A DNA stretch of 64,000 bases, from assembly GCA_015680685.1 (NCBI GenBank), contig MNCI01002042.1, forward strand, positions 642,251 through 706,250, given 5' to 3'. Positions within the stretch are counted from its first letter, which is position 1. Every line of letters starts with the position of its first letter. The position numbers were made by a program, and so were the translations under genes. The stretch is from Gnetum montanum (Eukaryota; Streptophyta; Gnetopsida; Gnetales; Gnetaceae). The notes under the pieces were generated by a model. The model saw only the letters and a list, made by a program, of their open reading frames with translations, had not been told where the DNA came from and made no database searches. Positions 1-11,366 of the stretch are shown in pieces.

Positions 1-92
1 AAAAACGGTGGAAAAAGAGCATATGGAAAAGTGATTCAAAGACAAACGTTTTAAAGAATCTACGTTTTGCTGGTCTTTCAAAAAGCACTCAC

Positions 93-1750
93 CAATATTA
101 ACGTTCACAATAGCTGGCTTATCTTTATTTTTCAAGAGCCTCCTCTGGAAATCTTCGCAATCAATCTCTCCAGTAATCAGAGTATCAACCTTCTCCAACT
201 GCATTCGGTACATCCTCGCTGCTTTAAAGACAGAGTAATGAGTCTCTCTTGATGCATACAAAATGCCATCGGGAAAAACTTCTCTCCTGCAGAAACAAAG
301 ATGTACAAAAAGATTTAACAGAATAAATTAACACCCAAAAGAAAAGTAAATACAAGAAAAGAAAAGCCGCTCTCACAAAAATCTTCAAAAGAATACCAAC
401 CCAACTAATATGCCGTGCAAGTTTCCCTCGGTACCACAATTGGTAATATATCCCCAATACTCATCTTTCTGCAGATCCCACAGACGAGCAAACCAGTCCA
501 ACACTCCCACCTCAAACTGCCTCGAGTGAACCCCGTAGTTGCTCTCAATGAATGGATCACCAAGATTATTAATGGAAAAGTGCTGAAGCTGGGCCAGCGC
601 ACCATACTCAAAATCCAGGTTGTAGGGATACCCTGAAAATGACATCAGATCACATAGTCATGCTGTAAACAAATGGACAAAACAACGCTTGATGACACTC
701 AGAATTATACAAATAACGAATATTTGCAGGAAGACTTCTCATCGAGTATATGCATTGACAAGACAACTATAAGATTACATCCAGATCTCAAAACACGTAG
801 AGAAAACACTCGAAAACCTTACAAAACTAATGGAACGACATAATTCACAACAAGCGACACGGAAAATTCTAGAAAAGTGCAGCTAAAACAAATGCTGGCA
901 CCTAAACAAATTGACAAAATAACGCTTGCTGATACTCAAAAAGTACACAAATAACGAAGACTTGCAGGAAAACTTCTCAAGTAACTGACATCGAGTATGT
1001 GCATTGACAAGACAACTACAAGATGACATCCAGAACTCAAACCACATAGAGAAAACACTCAAAAACCTTACAACAATGTAATTCACGACAAGAGACACGG
1101 AAAGTTCTAGAAAATTACAGCTAAAACCAATTCTGTCACCTAAACACGAAAAAAAGAAGCAAGTAACAAAAAGAAGCATAAAAACGAATGTGAACATTCA
1201 CAACAAGAGACACCGAAATTTCTTGAAAATTGCAGCTAAAACCAATGCTGGCACCTGAACACGAAAAAAACCGAAGCAAGTAACAAAAAGAAGCATAAAA
1301 ACGAATCCGAAGAAAAGATAAAAACGGGAAAACCCTACCTAGATGATGCTTGGTTCGATCGATGAGGCTGCGGCGGTACTTGGCGAGAATGCTGGCCATG
1401 TACGCCTCGCGCTCGCCCGTGACGTCGTCGTCGGCGTCAGGTTCCACGACAGGCAAGCAGCTCGTATGAATGTTGCGGCCGAGCACGATCTCGCCGCTGC
1501 TAGGGTTTTCAGGCACGGCGCATTTGGCGCCATTGCCGCATTTCGCGGCAGCGGCGGAGCCAGATCCGGCGCCGTCGCGGCCGTCGACGGCGAGAGGACT
1601 GCAGATCTCGTCTGCATCGAACTCCTTCGGCAAAAGTTCCAGTCCCGTCGTCGACGAAACCGAAACCTTAAGATTCAGCAGAGGCTTGAGATTTTCGGCG
1701 ATCTGTGAGTCGTTGGAAGGCTGAGCTGGAGAGACTCTTGCTTGCACCAT
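93..1750 (-). CDS. SDC: serine decarboxylase, PLP-dependent, 5' three exons (partial)
   Basis: Plant serine decarboxylase makes ethanolamine from serine, the entry to choline and phosphatidylethanolamine synthesis; it is a cytosolic PLP enzyme of the group II (histidine-decarboxylase-like) family. Three exons are seen on the minus strand: 1750-1339, 632-401 and 286-93. Each is bounded by GT/AG and the phases agree (1, 2, 1). Exon 1 (137 codons) has a variable N-terminus followed by the conserved blocks [11 protein letters not shown] and [15 protein letters not shown]. Exon 2 carries [33 protein letters not shown] and [15 protein letters not shown]. Exon 3 carries [20 protein letters not shown] and ends at NVNI. 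The ATG at 1750 gives the usual N-terminal length; the same frame is open further upstream but without an ATG. The PLP lysine and the rest lie left of base 1. No stop or frameshift is seen, so this looks like a working gene. Confidence 0.93.
668..1310. repeat. tandem repeat inside serine decarboxylase intron 1
   Basis: Intron 1 (633-1338) is built largely from diverged copies of one unit of about 235 bases. Copy 1 runs about 668-905 and copy 2 about 906-1140. A partial third copy at about 1195-1310 has only the part that includes the gacacgg, cagctaaaac and ggcacct blocks. The run around aagaagcataaaaacgaa occurs at both 1140-1190 and 1260-1310. Confidence 0.8.
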
Positions 1751-2100
1751 TTGTAGGGGAAATTCGTGTCTGGCGGAGCTGTTGCTGATGCTGATGCTGC
1801 AACGGAGACGAGCAGATGCCAAGGGAATATGCCGCGAGCTTCCAGAAAGATTCCCGGAAACGCTGCCAAATGCCACTTCCAACAACCGCAAGACGCAAGC
1901 GCTGATGCGAAAGCCACCTTATGTTTTAAATGACTGAATGTTGGACCTCTGCTCTGCATTGCGATTTCAATATAAAGGCAACCTCCTGCTTCTGCTTCTT
2001 CTTCTTCTTCTTCTTCGGTCTGCAATTGCAAGCATCGGAAGCTGCGTGCTTCACGTGAAACGCTCTCGTTTTGGCCTAATGCAGATTCCAAAAGATTGTA
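1751..2100 (-). promoter_or_regulatory. 5' leader and proximal promoter of the serine decarboxylase gene, with a GAA/CTT microsatellite
   Basis: The region upstream of the ATG at 1750 holds a pure trinucleotide run at 1995-2016, CTT on plus and GAA on the transcribed sense. GA-rich stretches are common in plant 5' leaders and proximal promoters. A weak AT-rich box (tttatatt, minus strand) lies near 1970. No transcription start can be fixed from sequence alone. Confidence 0.4.
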
Positions 2101-4065
2101 CGCCTACGTTTTCGACCCAATAATTTGGATATTTTGACCGTAAACAGGAGAATTTCATGCGATTTTAGAAATATATAAACCGTAGGTCCAATGGCATGGT
2201 TTTTTTAGCATTGCGTGGCTCGTAATAATGACGGAAAAAACGCTACGGACTCCCTCGCCGGACACAAATTTCACCATGGCTTTTTCTTATCTATTTTTAA
2301 TTTAGAGTATTGTATTTGAAATTGAAACTGAAATGTCTTTTATTACGTCCGGGAACATTTAGGATCTCTAGAAGCTACTGTATATCAGAACAAAGAGGAA
2401 TGGTCATACTGCAAGGAAGAAAGCAACTTCTTTATTTCTCGTTGTTGAAACTTTTACAATAAAACTTTTGTCGCCATTTGTAGATTATTAGAAGCCCTTT
2501 GCATTTTTCCCAAGCTGACCGTGCGTGCATTCGGGAAAGTTTAAATGTTGTCATATTTACTATTTCAAAATCATCGAATTTTGATATAGTAAATGGTGAC
2601 TTGCTCTGCGATTCCATAAACTGCAAACCAAAAATGCAAGGATATATAGTACATAAAATTTTCAAATTTACAGGAAAAAAACTGATCCTGCATCGCTTTA
2701 AAACAAGTACAAATGAAGAAAATCACATGATCCTGCATCGCTTTAAAACAAGTAAAATAAAGAAAATCAAGCGCAGTCTCCCTTTACTGTAACTTAGAGC
2801 CATTTTCCCTAAGGTACAAATTAATCCATTGTTTAACGAATTAATGCTCAAAAGAGGAGCTATTTATTCAGGGTCCGATCTCCTTTAACCCGTTCCTTGC
2901 CACATTACCGTACTAGCCTTATTAATATCTTAGTCTGAGAAATTTTGAAATCTGCAACTGAAGCCTTTAAGAAAAAAAAGTTGAAAAAAATTTCAAAACA
3001 CTGAAGTAAGAAATCATGTAAAACAAATTTTGCAACAATAATGCTAAAGGATTCCGTTCTTTAAAAATCCTAAGATCTATAACAGTAAAGCTTTTCAAAA
3101 AAGAATCTTTAATAAAAAATTATGGCTTTGACAGCAGTGGTAAAAGATCCAGTCTTTATAAAATTCTGAAACGGTAGTGTCAAAAGATAAAACCCGTAAA
3201 ACATTCTGTGATGTTTAAAGTGAGGTTTTTGATTAGAAAATCAATAAAAAAATTATGGCAATGGAAAAAGAAAATTTCGCAGCAGTTTTACGACCATTGT
3301 TGATGGGGCTGACAACCATGCCATGTGACCGGGCCCTGAGATTCCATATACGGCCCTGCACTGGAGTCTGACGCGTCGCCGCGTGGCCAGCTGGAATTTC
3401 AGATATTTACAAAATGTACGTCTACGTTTTGGACGAAAAAGATATTCGATATTTTACTTGTGCACTGGCAATGTTCATACCAGTGTTTTTTTTTAAAGTA
3501 AAGTATCACGATCGCCCTAAACATGTTCGAAATGCTTTTTGCTTTGGTTCTTTCGAAATGAGGAAATTCTGCAATTATTGTGCCTTGTGGGTGCATGATT
3601 GATCTGACAAGTTCACTTCAAATGAATTGCTTTTCATTTATTCGATACACGTGTCTCAGATCCGATCGAATCTGTTTTCGTCTTTTCATGCCGACATCGC
3701 AGTAAAGGAAAGAGGAAAAAGGCAGACGAGAAACCCCAAACACATCCCGCGTGTTCTAGTTGAAGTATGTTATTTACAAAAATCAACTTTTTTAAAGTTA
3801 ATTGAAAAAAACTAACTACTAGTTGAAAAAGTTTCAAGTCCTGTTAAAAAAAAAAGTCAAGCGTGTGTGTGTGTTTTTTTTTTAAAGTAATTCTATTACT
3901 AGTAAAAAAGTTCATTTGTGTTAAAAGTATTGGATTTGAAATAATTATTTTTTAAAGCATTTAAATAAATTAATTCTTATATTAAAGAAAAAGGGTCAAT
4001 GAAAAACATTGAAACTTTCATTTTAAAAAATAGCAGAAGTTAGGAAGAGATTCATTACCACGTAG

Positions 4066-4205
4066 AACTAACAATGAGGTGTTACCTTAGTAGTAAGACT
4101 CCTGATTTGAAAACTCCACGTATGGGTTTGATTTCAATAGGTAAAGTCGGGTGATAAAGCTTTACTTAAGTTTTATAACAAGTTCGTGCCAAAGGTATAT
4201 ATAGT
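4066..4205 (+). mobile_element. tRNA-derived SINE, copy A
   Basis: The head reads like a tRNA gene: an A-box-like stretch (accttagtagtaagac) and, about 33 bases on, a decayed B-box (gggtttgatttc). The downstream body (gataaagctttacttaag, then ttcgtgcc) is shared with the inverted copy at 4440-4580 and the copy at 52610-52775. Three copies with a shared head and body support a SINE family rather than one tRNA relic. Confidence 0.6.
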
Positions 4206-4439
4206 CATCAAGTGTTTGGAAAGTGGTGAATCAAATTGGTAACATTTTGTCTAACAAGATAATGAGCTAACTTAAGCAACACCCCATTGGTAATCATCTA
4301 GTTTTGGTTTCAACAACCCTCATTTTTCTAAGCTTATCCAATATGCCTTGCTTGGTTGGTTAGAGCATGTAGCTTGTAGTTTGTGAAACAATTTCAATTT
4401 CAATAAGTATGATAATCTAACATACCATTATGTGATTCT

Positions 4440-4580
4440 AAGGGTGTTGGAACCCTAGGTACATCCCAAGGTATATAGTTTAACGAGAATTTTATAACTT
4501 AACACTACCCACTAGAATCGAGCCCATGACTTGGGGCTTTCAAATCAAGAATCTTACCACTAGGCTAACACCTCATTATG
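4440..4580 (-). mobile_element. tRNA-derived SINE, copy B (inverted relative to copy A)
   Basis: On the minus strand the head starts gaggtgttagcctagtggt (A-box) and has ggctcgattc (B-box). The body continues toward 4440. With copy A it forms an inverted pair about 230 bases apart, which at first looks like a foldback MITE. Confidence 0.6.
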
Positions 4581-5273
4581 ATTCTAACTAGCAACCTATT
4601 ACTTGACAAGGCAATGAGCTAATTACTTAACTACCTATTATGCTATGCATCATACAACCATCTCATTTGGTTCCAACACCCCCACTTCATTTTCTACCAA
4701 AAAAAGGGGAAAAAATGTTTAGAACTTGATAACACTAATTTCATATAAAATATAAACTTTATAGTAAACAAGTATTGTCATTCCTTATTCCCACTCATAT
4801 TATTATATCTTGAAGCAAAATTACACATGGATAAGCAAAAAAGTCAACCGTAATTACTTGAAGTCAAATTATAGTTCCAAAGGCTAAAAGCTATCCTAGC
4901 TTTGACAAATAGGACAAATAGGATGACTAATGTCAAGATGTTAAGGACCATAGCTAATGGGCAAACTTTTATGAATACAACACCATAATAAATGTTATAC
5001 TTTTGTTAGGTCTTAGAACTCAAGATTCTATAGAAAATATCTTTTCACCTACCCTTAAACCAAGAAAGATTCCATTTTTTATCCTTAATATAATGCATAG
5101 TAGAAAAACTATTAGAAAAAAATAGAGCATTGTGAAGGTAAAATTTATTCAAAGTAGTATCATCAAGTCATTTTCCATTTTCTTACCACTTTTTAGAATT
5201 AATTTGCCATCTATATAAAGTTAATGTATTCTCAATATGTTTGATTATAGATTAACATGTTTTCTAAATCTTC

Positions 5274-6338
5274 TGATGAGTGGCGAGGTACCCCTACACT
5301 CAACCATACGAAACGAGCGTACACGCGCGATCCGGTCGAACTCCGCAGACTAAATGCCTTAACGCCACAAGAAACACTTGGGGTTAATCGTTCGTTGTCT
5401 TCCCAGGCTTGCTTGTAAGTGTCACGGTGTATGGTTAAGCAAGTCTGAGGTATGTGATTTTTTTGGTATTTTTGGCTTATCTTCTATGCTACCAGGAGAA
5501 GGGTTGAGAAAACTAAACTAACTCTAACTAAGATCTAAGTCTAAATTAACTAGCGTCAGCATCCGTTCCCACTTGCCGGACACACCCTGAACTATGCAAC
5601 TGCAGCTTACCAAACGCTAATCGTTACTGGGATCGCCACACGTAACGCAAGTGCTCGAAGTGGTCGTACTGAGGCACCTATTTAGCCTACGTGTGATAAG
5701 CAGCCGATTCCTTAGCCAGCCGTACACACCCGTGGGTGCTCGTAACTAAGTCGTACTTATCACACGATCTAGCCTAGCAATGAGCAGCCGATTCCTCAAC
5801 TAGCCGTACACATTAGACCCGGGAGTTACCAAGCGCAGAATCCTGGAATACGCTACTGGGTTACCAAGCATCCAATGCTCGTAATTGAGTCGTACTCATG
5901 CATTGCGTCAAGCAGCCGATTCCTTGACTAGCCGTACACGTCCGTAGACGCTCGTAATCAAGTCGTACTTGAACGCACTAGGAAAGCAGGAAAGAAAGCA
6001 ATAAAACCATGTACTGCAAGGTTTATCCAAACAAGTTCGTCTTTATTGCCGTACACAACTTGGGTTCAGGTTACAAGCTGCTCGAATAAAGAGCCGTTCA
6101 CTCTAGGACTCCTACTGCGGGCACATGGGGAAAAATTCTAACTCTGGAGTGATCAATCTGCCAAAGCTTCGCTACACTAGCCAGGATTGGGAAATGAAGG
6201 GAGTGCCGCCTCTTATTTATAGAAATGGCGGTGCGACGCGATATCGCGTACGCGATATCGCAGGAGAAGACGCGATATCGCGTCGGCCGCGATAACGCGT
6301 ACGCGATATAGCGGCCTAGTGTAAACCGCGTCTCATCA
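5274..6338 (-). mobile_element. solo LTR, Athila-like family, GCGATATCGC type
   Basis: A 1065-base LTR in reverse orientation. Its ends are TGATGAG and CTCATCA, and it is flanked by the perfect 5-base duplication TCTTC (5269-5273 and 6339-6343), so it is a true solo LTR left by LTR-LTR recombination. Read on the minus strand it has palindromic U3 motifs, a CTATAAATA box near 6213-6222 and the family's closing block GGGGTACCTCGCCACTCATCA-like end (here ending ...CTCATCA in reverse). The internal stretch 5570-5960 repeats short blocks (cagccgattcc, agccgtaca, gctcgtaa) several times. Confidence 0.9.
6236..6316. promoter_or_regulatory. palindrome cluster in LTR U3 (GCGATATCGC motifs)
   Basis: A perfect 24-base palindrome at 6238-6261 is made of GCGATATCGC, GTAC spacer bases and GCGATATCGC. 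A 14-base palindrome follows at 6270-6283, then further half-sites to 6316. The cluster lies just upstream (in LTR sense) of the TATA box, so a role as an enhancer or binding-site array is likely by position. It keeps many CpGs although the DNA around it is AT-rich. Confidence 0.7.
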
Positions 6339-6867
6339 TCTTCCATTTTGTTTTTAGAATTTACCATCAAACATAGTGATTTTTGTTGTTGCAAGACAAA
6401 ATATGATCAACATGAAGCAATCATGCTTTATCTATTAACTTTATGAGAAAAAACTAAAAGCACCAAGGATAATGAATTTGAAAGTTATTAAGACTAATTC
6501 TATCAAGCCTCTAAGAAAGATATCCTATGACCTTGTAGTATCATTTCCATATTTATTAGAAAATATAAGAATTTTTCATATGAATTTTGGTATTAGTGAA
6601 AATCACATCTCATTAGCAAAATGTAATCTAAGTAAGATATTTCGAGCTTCATTTTCTACTAAAGACCTAACAATCCATATTATTACTAGAAGATGAGCTT
6701 GAACTTCCAATACAAGGATTCCTAAACCATTGTGCTCTTTAAATTGTTGGCAAATGTTCCAAGTCATACAATTTAAGAATCTGTAGTTATTGAAGTTTTT
6801 CTATGAAAAAAAGAAAGGATTTTCTTGATAAAATCATAGGCAAATCTAAAAGAAGCTATAAATTAAG

Positions 6868-7755
6868 TGATGAGCAGCAAGGTACCCCTACGTCCAACCA
6901 TATGAATCACGGGCGTTCACACGCGACTTGGTTGAATTCCGCAGACTGTAAACACTTGCATACACCAAACTTTAGCCAACAAAACCTTATGTTAGAACGG
7001 TCGTTGTCTTCCCAACCTCACTTGTGGTGTTCTAATGCGATGGTTAAGTGAGATTGAGGCAAATGATTTTTATTGCTTTTCTCTTTATCTTCTAGAATCT
7101 AATTCTTGAAATGTAAGAAATGAAATGTTGCATAATTTGTAATTGTTCTATTCTATCTCTTAACTCTCCCTAGCATAAGCACCTGATCCCATCTTCTGTG
7201 CACATCCTGAGCATCCCCTGACCACTGTTGGGTTACCAGATGTTAAGCGTAGTGTTGGATTTACGTTTGAGATAGTTGTACTTATGGTTTTTTTTTACAA
7301 AATATAAAAGAGCAATAACGATAAAGTGCTAACAATGAAAACTTAAGGAATTATTAAAGCATGGAAATATTAAACTATTAAATGCTTAAATGATTAAATC
7401 CAAATGCTACAAGGAATGCTTAAAAAGCTCGTCTTTATTGCCGCTCACGCCAATGGGTTTAGGTACATTAGCGCTCGAATAAAGAGCCAAACACCTTTCT
7501 CACACTTGCTGCGGGTACTTGGAAAATATTCTAACTCTTGCGAGAACAAATTGCAAGAGTCTAGTTGCAACTACTCAAAAAGATGCCTAAGTGTGGCGAG
7601 AGCATAATTATTTCTAGCTAGAGACAGACTCTACGTAAACGAGGCCATGTAAACGCATGGACAGATGCGTCGATGGGGCCACATCAACGCAGCCGCATAT
7701 ACGGGGCTCTGTATACATGGACCTGTCGATGTATCGACTGATGAGCACTTCATCA
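6868..7755 (-). repeat. 3' LTR of the 6868-17429 element
   Basis: Ends TGATGAG and TTCATCA. It is followed inward by the reversed polypurine tract (tacccccacgattg, 7756-7769). The U3 contains the block at 7698-7716 (TATACGGGGCT, then TGTATA) and a GTCGATaCATCGAC-like palindrome at 7724-7737. These motifs are absent from the partner LTR at 16579-17429. Confidence 0.85.
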
Positions 7756-8014
7756 TACCCCCACGATTGTGTGAAAACTTGTCCTCGAGTTTTATTACAA
7801 TTTGGAAGGTATGAAGTTATTACAACACACATGACGAAACACATCTACATAGACACTGACTTTATTGACGTACCAAGTACCCGAGTGTACAGAGAAGAAT
7901 GAAGTACAAAATGGTGGTGTTCAGAGATAAAATTGAACACCCTGATGATCATGGATTCTCCACTGTGCTGAAAGATGCTAAAATTGCTGAAGAAGATTAC
8001 ACCATCCCTGGTGG

Positions 8015-10854
8015 CTATGGTTCTGATGGGCCTTCACTAGCCTCTGGCACATATGGCGGCTGTGGAGCGAAGCATGGTTGTCCTGCAGCACCTGCAACTT
8101 CTGGAGGTAACTGAAAAGCCTCCAACAAAGCCCTCATTTTCTCTTCTTTGCTTCTGGGATCGTTCACCGTCTAAGCAGCTTCCCTATTGTGTGTCGGAAC
8201 TGGAACATCCCAAGGGCATGGAAGTGCAGGAAAGAGTTCTTTTAAATTGACCAACCAAGTAGAGAATTGTTTTTGTTCAATATCAAATTCTCGAATTGAT
8301 GTCCCCAGCTGCTGGTAGTCATTCATCCATCAGGCCAAGTTCTCAGCAATGGCATGTTGTCCTTCAAAATGAGTGCGAAGAACCTTGAGTTCTGCATTTG
8401 CTGTTTCCAACTTCTATTTTGTCGCTTTATGCACTTAGAACTTGCCCTCGTATAAAGAATATGAGATGGCCACTTGCTTCTCTATGTCAGACCACAGCCT
8501 TCCAGTTGTTAGCATAGCCAGGTTTGCATAACGAAGGTTGGCCAACTCCATGTATTCTGTCATTTCTTCAATTTGTAGCTCCTTGAGGTGGATCTCAGCT
8601 TCGTTTTAGGTGTTCAATCCATCAAATATGGGTTGCCACACCTCGCCTTCTTCTCAGAGCTACTAGAGCGCTTGGTTCAGTTTGGCCTTTATGATTTGAA
8701 TCTCTTTTTCATTTACTTCTTTCTGTAATCCCACTTGGTTCCTATAGTGATTTTTAACTTTTCAAACTTAAGGGCTTCATTTTTCCAAGTGGCGATTTCG
8801 ATAGCTGATTTTTGTCACAAGGCCCAAACTTTCTCCATAAATAGATTATGATTTTTAGTAGCCAATCTCCTCACATCAGTGTTCACCCTGGCTAGCTCCT
8901 CCTGCTATTGGTGGATGAAGTTTTTCATGTGTTGATTTTTAACACCAACATTGCATAGGCGATGAACTTCCACGGTCAACTTGACATTCTCCTGGCGAAC
9001 CTCCACCAAGTCCTTGTTTAGATGGTATGCATGAGCGTTTGTCAAGGACTTGTCAAAGATCATTGACTCTTGCTCATCCTCAGCTGTCTGAAGTTTGATT
9101 TGAAGTAGTTGAAAAGCTTCATCTATGGTGAGTTCATGGTTGAGGAGAGCTGGATCAGCAAGTTGGACCCTTAATTGGAAAACTTCCATTGCCAAGCGTT
9201 TACAATTCGCTTGAGCTACTTCAAGTTTCCCCTCCAAGATGAGACACTTGCCCCTTGTTCAGAGTAGCTCCAACTAGGTCACAGTAATGTTATCTGGAAG
9301 ATCAAAGACATCTGGAAGCGGTTGCCCGGTTCCCACCGGTCAGTCCAATAATTCTTCATGTTGGGCTGCGTTGATCCTGCTATGTGAAGTTCTTATAGAC
9401 GTTTGTACATCTTCAAGTCCATGTACATATGGTACAAGCGCTACCGATGCATTAAGGGCCGTAGCAATCGTGTCAGCAATGAATTCAACTACAATTTCTT
9501 ATCCTTGATGCTACATCACCAGGACAGTTGTCCCCTCTCCATCCTCCAAGCGTATCGAAAAAGTAGTGGCATTCTTGAAATTTCAAGAAATAATTGTTGG
9601 GTGGAGACTGTTACTTCTCAGACACTAGGATCAGTTCTTGTAGGTACTCATGTCTGGGCGACAGAAAAAATCAATCCTGCTCTCTCTAGCAGACACGATC
9701 AAGCCACTTGATCTAGATGGCTCATTGTAGGGCGATAGACTAAAGGATCTTCTCCTCCACCAGTTCCTACAGATTGCTCTTGTTGGCTCAAGAGTAATTG
9801 TTATATTTGGCTCAAGAGCGATTGCTATCATCTGCGAGCCTAACTTTGTTGTTTGCGCAAGTGGTGGAGGTGGTTGCTGCTCTTCCTTAAGTCATGTGGT
9901 GGCTGGAGTCTTATCCTTCATCATCTCCCACCATGAGGCAATCGAGGCGTGCCGAAGTGTGTCGTTGACGTATCGTGCTATCCCTGCCCATTTGCATAAT
10001 TTCCTGATTAAGCAAGAAATGGGTAGAGCCTGCCTTCCACGTTCACTTTCATCGAATCTTTTCTCAATCTCTAGAAATAGAAACTGTGGAAGGTGGATTG
10101 GGAATTTTCCACTTAGAGTGGTACATGCACGAGCAAAGAAGGTAATGATCTTGCTGGGTCTTACCATTGGGTTCAAGTGGTAAGATGCAATTTTTGAGTA
10201 TACCCTCTCTACGGTGGTTAAAGTGTCAAACTCCTTGCGTTCTACCCCATAGCACCGCTTGATCCACTTCCCTTTTACCTTAGGATCTGCTTGTTTAGGG
10301 ATCTCTGTCACATCAGATCCAGTCTCTGGCAACCCCAAAGCTTGTGAAATTGCTTTTGCAAAGTAAGAGACATGAATGTCTTTAATTCTTACTTTGGACT
10401 CCAGTTGCCGATTCATCCAGAAGAGGTAAGTCTCTCCTAGGTACCATTCACCACTAGATGTGATGATTGGCCACATAGGAGAGCTTTGCAATTGGGTCTT
10501 CACTTTTTCCAATGCATTCTCTAGAAATGGTCCAAAGTTCAACTCTTGCAGGACCATTCGTTGCAGCTCCCTCGGCTTAATAACGTCAAGACATGCCTAG
10601 GTCAAGGTGACCTCAAGCCGTGGTGCTACTACTGGAGTCTCATCTCCTTGCGATTGTTCAATGGGGATCTCCTCTTCAAGAATCTGATGAATAGATTCCA
10701 CATCAAGTCCTTCGCGGAGGGGGCTCATTACATGTGAGTCCTTTGCATGCTTTGGACATCGCACACCTCGTCCTCTTCCCATTCTTGGTCGCTTGTCCCT
10801 TGGTTGGGATGGTCCTTCTCCCCTTAGATGCCTTGATTTTGGTGTCATCTGCAA
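8015..10854 (-). pseudogene. env-position 3' ORF of the Athila-like element (putative plant transposon protein)
   Basis: A frame of about 946 codons, broken by several stops and at least one frameshift. It starts at an ATG at 10854 with a basic N-terminus (PKSRHLR, KRPRMGRGRG) that may be a nuclear signal. A globular domain follows at about 10560-9890: NFGPF, WYLGETYLFW, then VRIKDIHVSY leading to GLPE, then MVRPSKIITFFARA and ISCLIRKLCKWAG. This pattern resembles the 'putative plant transposon protein' domain known from Athila 3' ORFs (recalled family, probably PF20167). A long coiled-coil-rich part follows (9237-8905 open; heptad-like L/E/K), then a conserved tail with CPWDVPVPTH and DPRSKEEKM, ending at a stop at 8015. 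The same tail occurs in the copy at 61615-64000. Its function is unknown; the first stop, at 10597-10599, is a TAG. Confidence 0.75.
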
Positions 10855-11089
10855 TCAAGCATAACCATGAATTAAAATGTGCACAAGTTGCTCGAAATGG
10901 CACACTCATACACCTTCTCATTTTGACCAAGTTATGATACGAGCATATGCGTCCCATTAAATTTTCCAAAGTGTAGTTGAGGGGTTAGAAAAAAAACAAT
11001 AAGGCCTGAGATGTAATTTAAACTGTTGTTTTTGTTCCTTCCCTTAAGAGGTGTTAAGTCTTTAATAATTTTAATGATTATAGACATCA

Positions 11090-11111
11090 CCCCCCCCCCC
11101 CCCCCCCCCCC
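11090..11111. repeat. homopolymer tract, 22 C
   Basis: A run of 22 C on the plus strand in the spacer upstream of the 3' ORF (minus-strand sense). Runs this long are prone to length errors in sequencing. Confidence 0.9.
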
Positions 11112-11275
11112 ATGATGAAGAGCATACCTTCGGTTGCGAAAGAGGGAAAGGATAGGTTGAGTAAGACTCATAGTAGAAAATGTAAGTGCTTGGGAAGAAG
11201 AAGTGAGGTAGAAAAATGGAAAAATTCCCCTAACTTGTGTGCAAAAATGGACAAAATTCATAGCACAATGATGGT

Positions 11276-11366
11276 ATATATAGTTTTTTTTTGTGCTGAG
11301 TCAACAGGGCCACGTATACGGGGCTATGTATATGCAGGGGGTTGCGTATACAGGGCCTAGTCGACA
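11276..11366 (-). promoter_or_regulatory. putative internal promoter of the 3' ORF, U3-like
   Basis: In minus-strand order, palindromic motifs (GCGTATAC near 11344-11351; CGTATACG at 11313-11320) come first. They are followed by a TATATATA box at 11276-11283 and, about 420 bases on, the ATG of the 3' ORF at 10854. The block at 11315-11333 (TATACGGGGCT, then TGTATA) closely matches the U3 block of the same element's 3' LTR at 7698-7716. Confidence 0.5.

Larger units (their letters stand above)
2101..5268. other. non-genic interval
   Basis: AT-rich sequence without a convincing reading frame on either strand. The only structure seen is a short GC-rich patch at about 3300-3395 and the two SINE copies listed separately. 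Confidence 0.6.

Noticed and set aside
1343-1708. 121-codon plus-strand open frame over the first exon of the decarboxylase gene
   Set aside because: It is the antisense shadow of a GC-rich coding exon; the minus-strand frame has the conserved family blocks.
4066-4580. Foldback MITE with terminal inverted repeats
   Set aside because: Each arm has tRNA A- and B-boxes and a shared body, and a single arm occurs alone at 52610-52775, so SINE copies explain it better.
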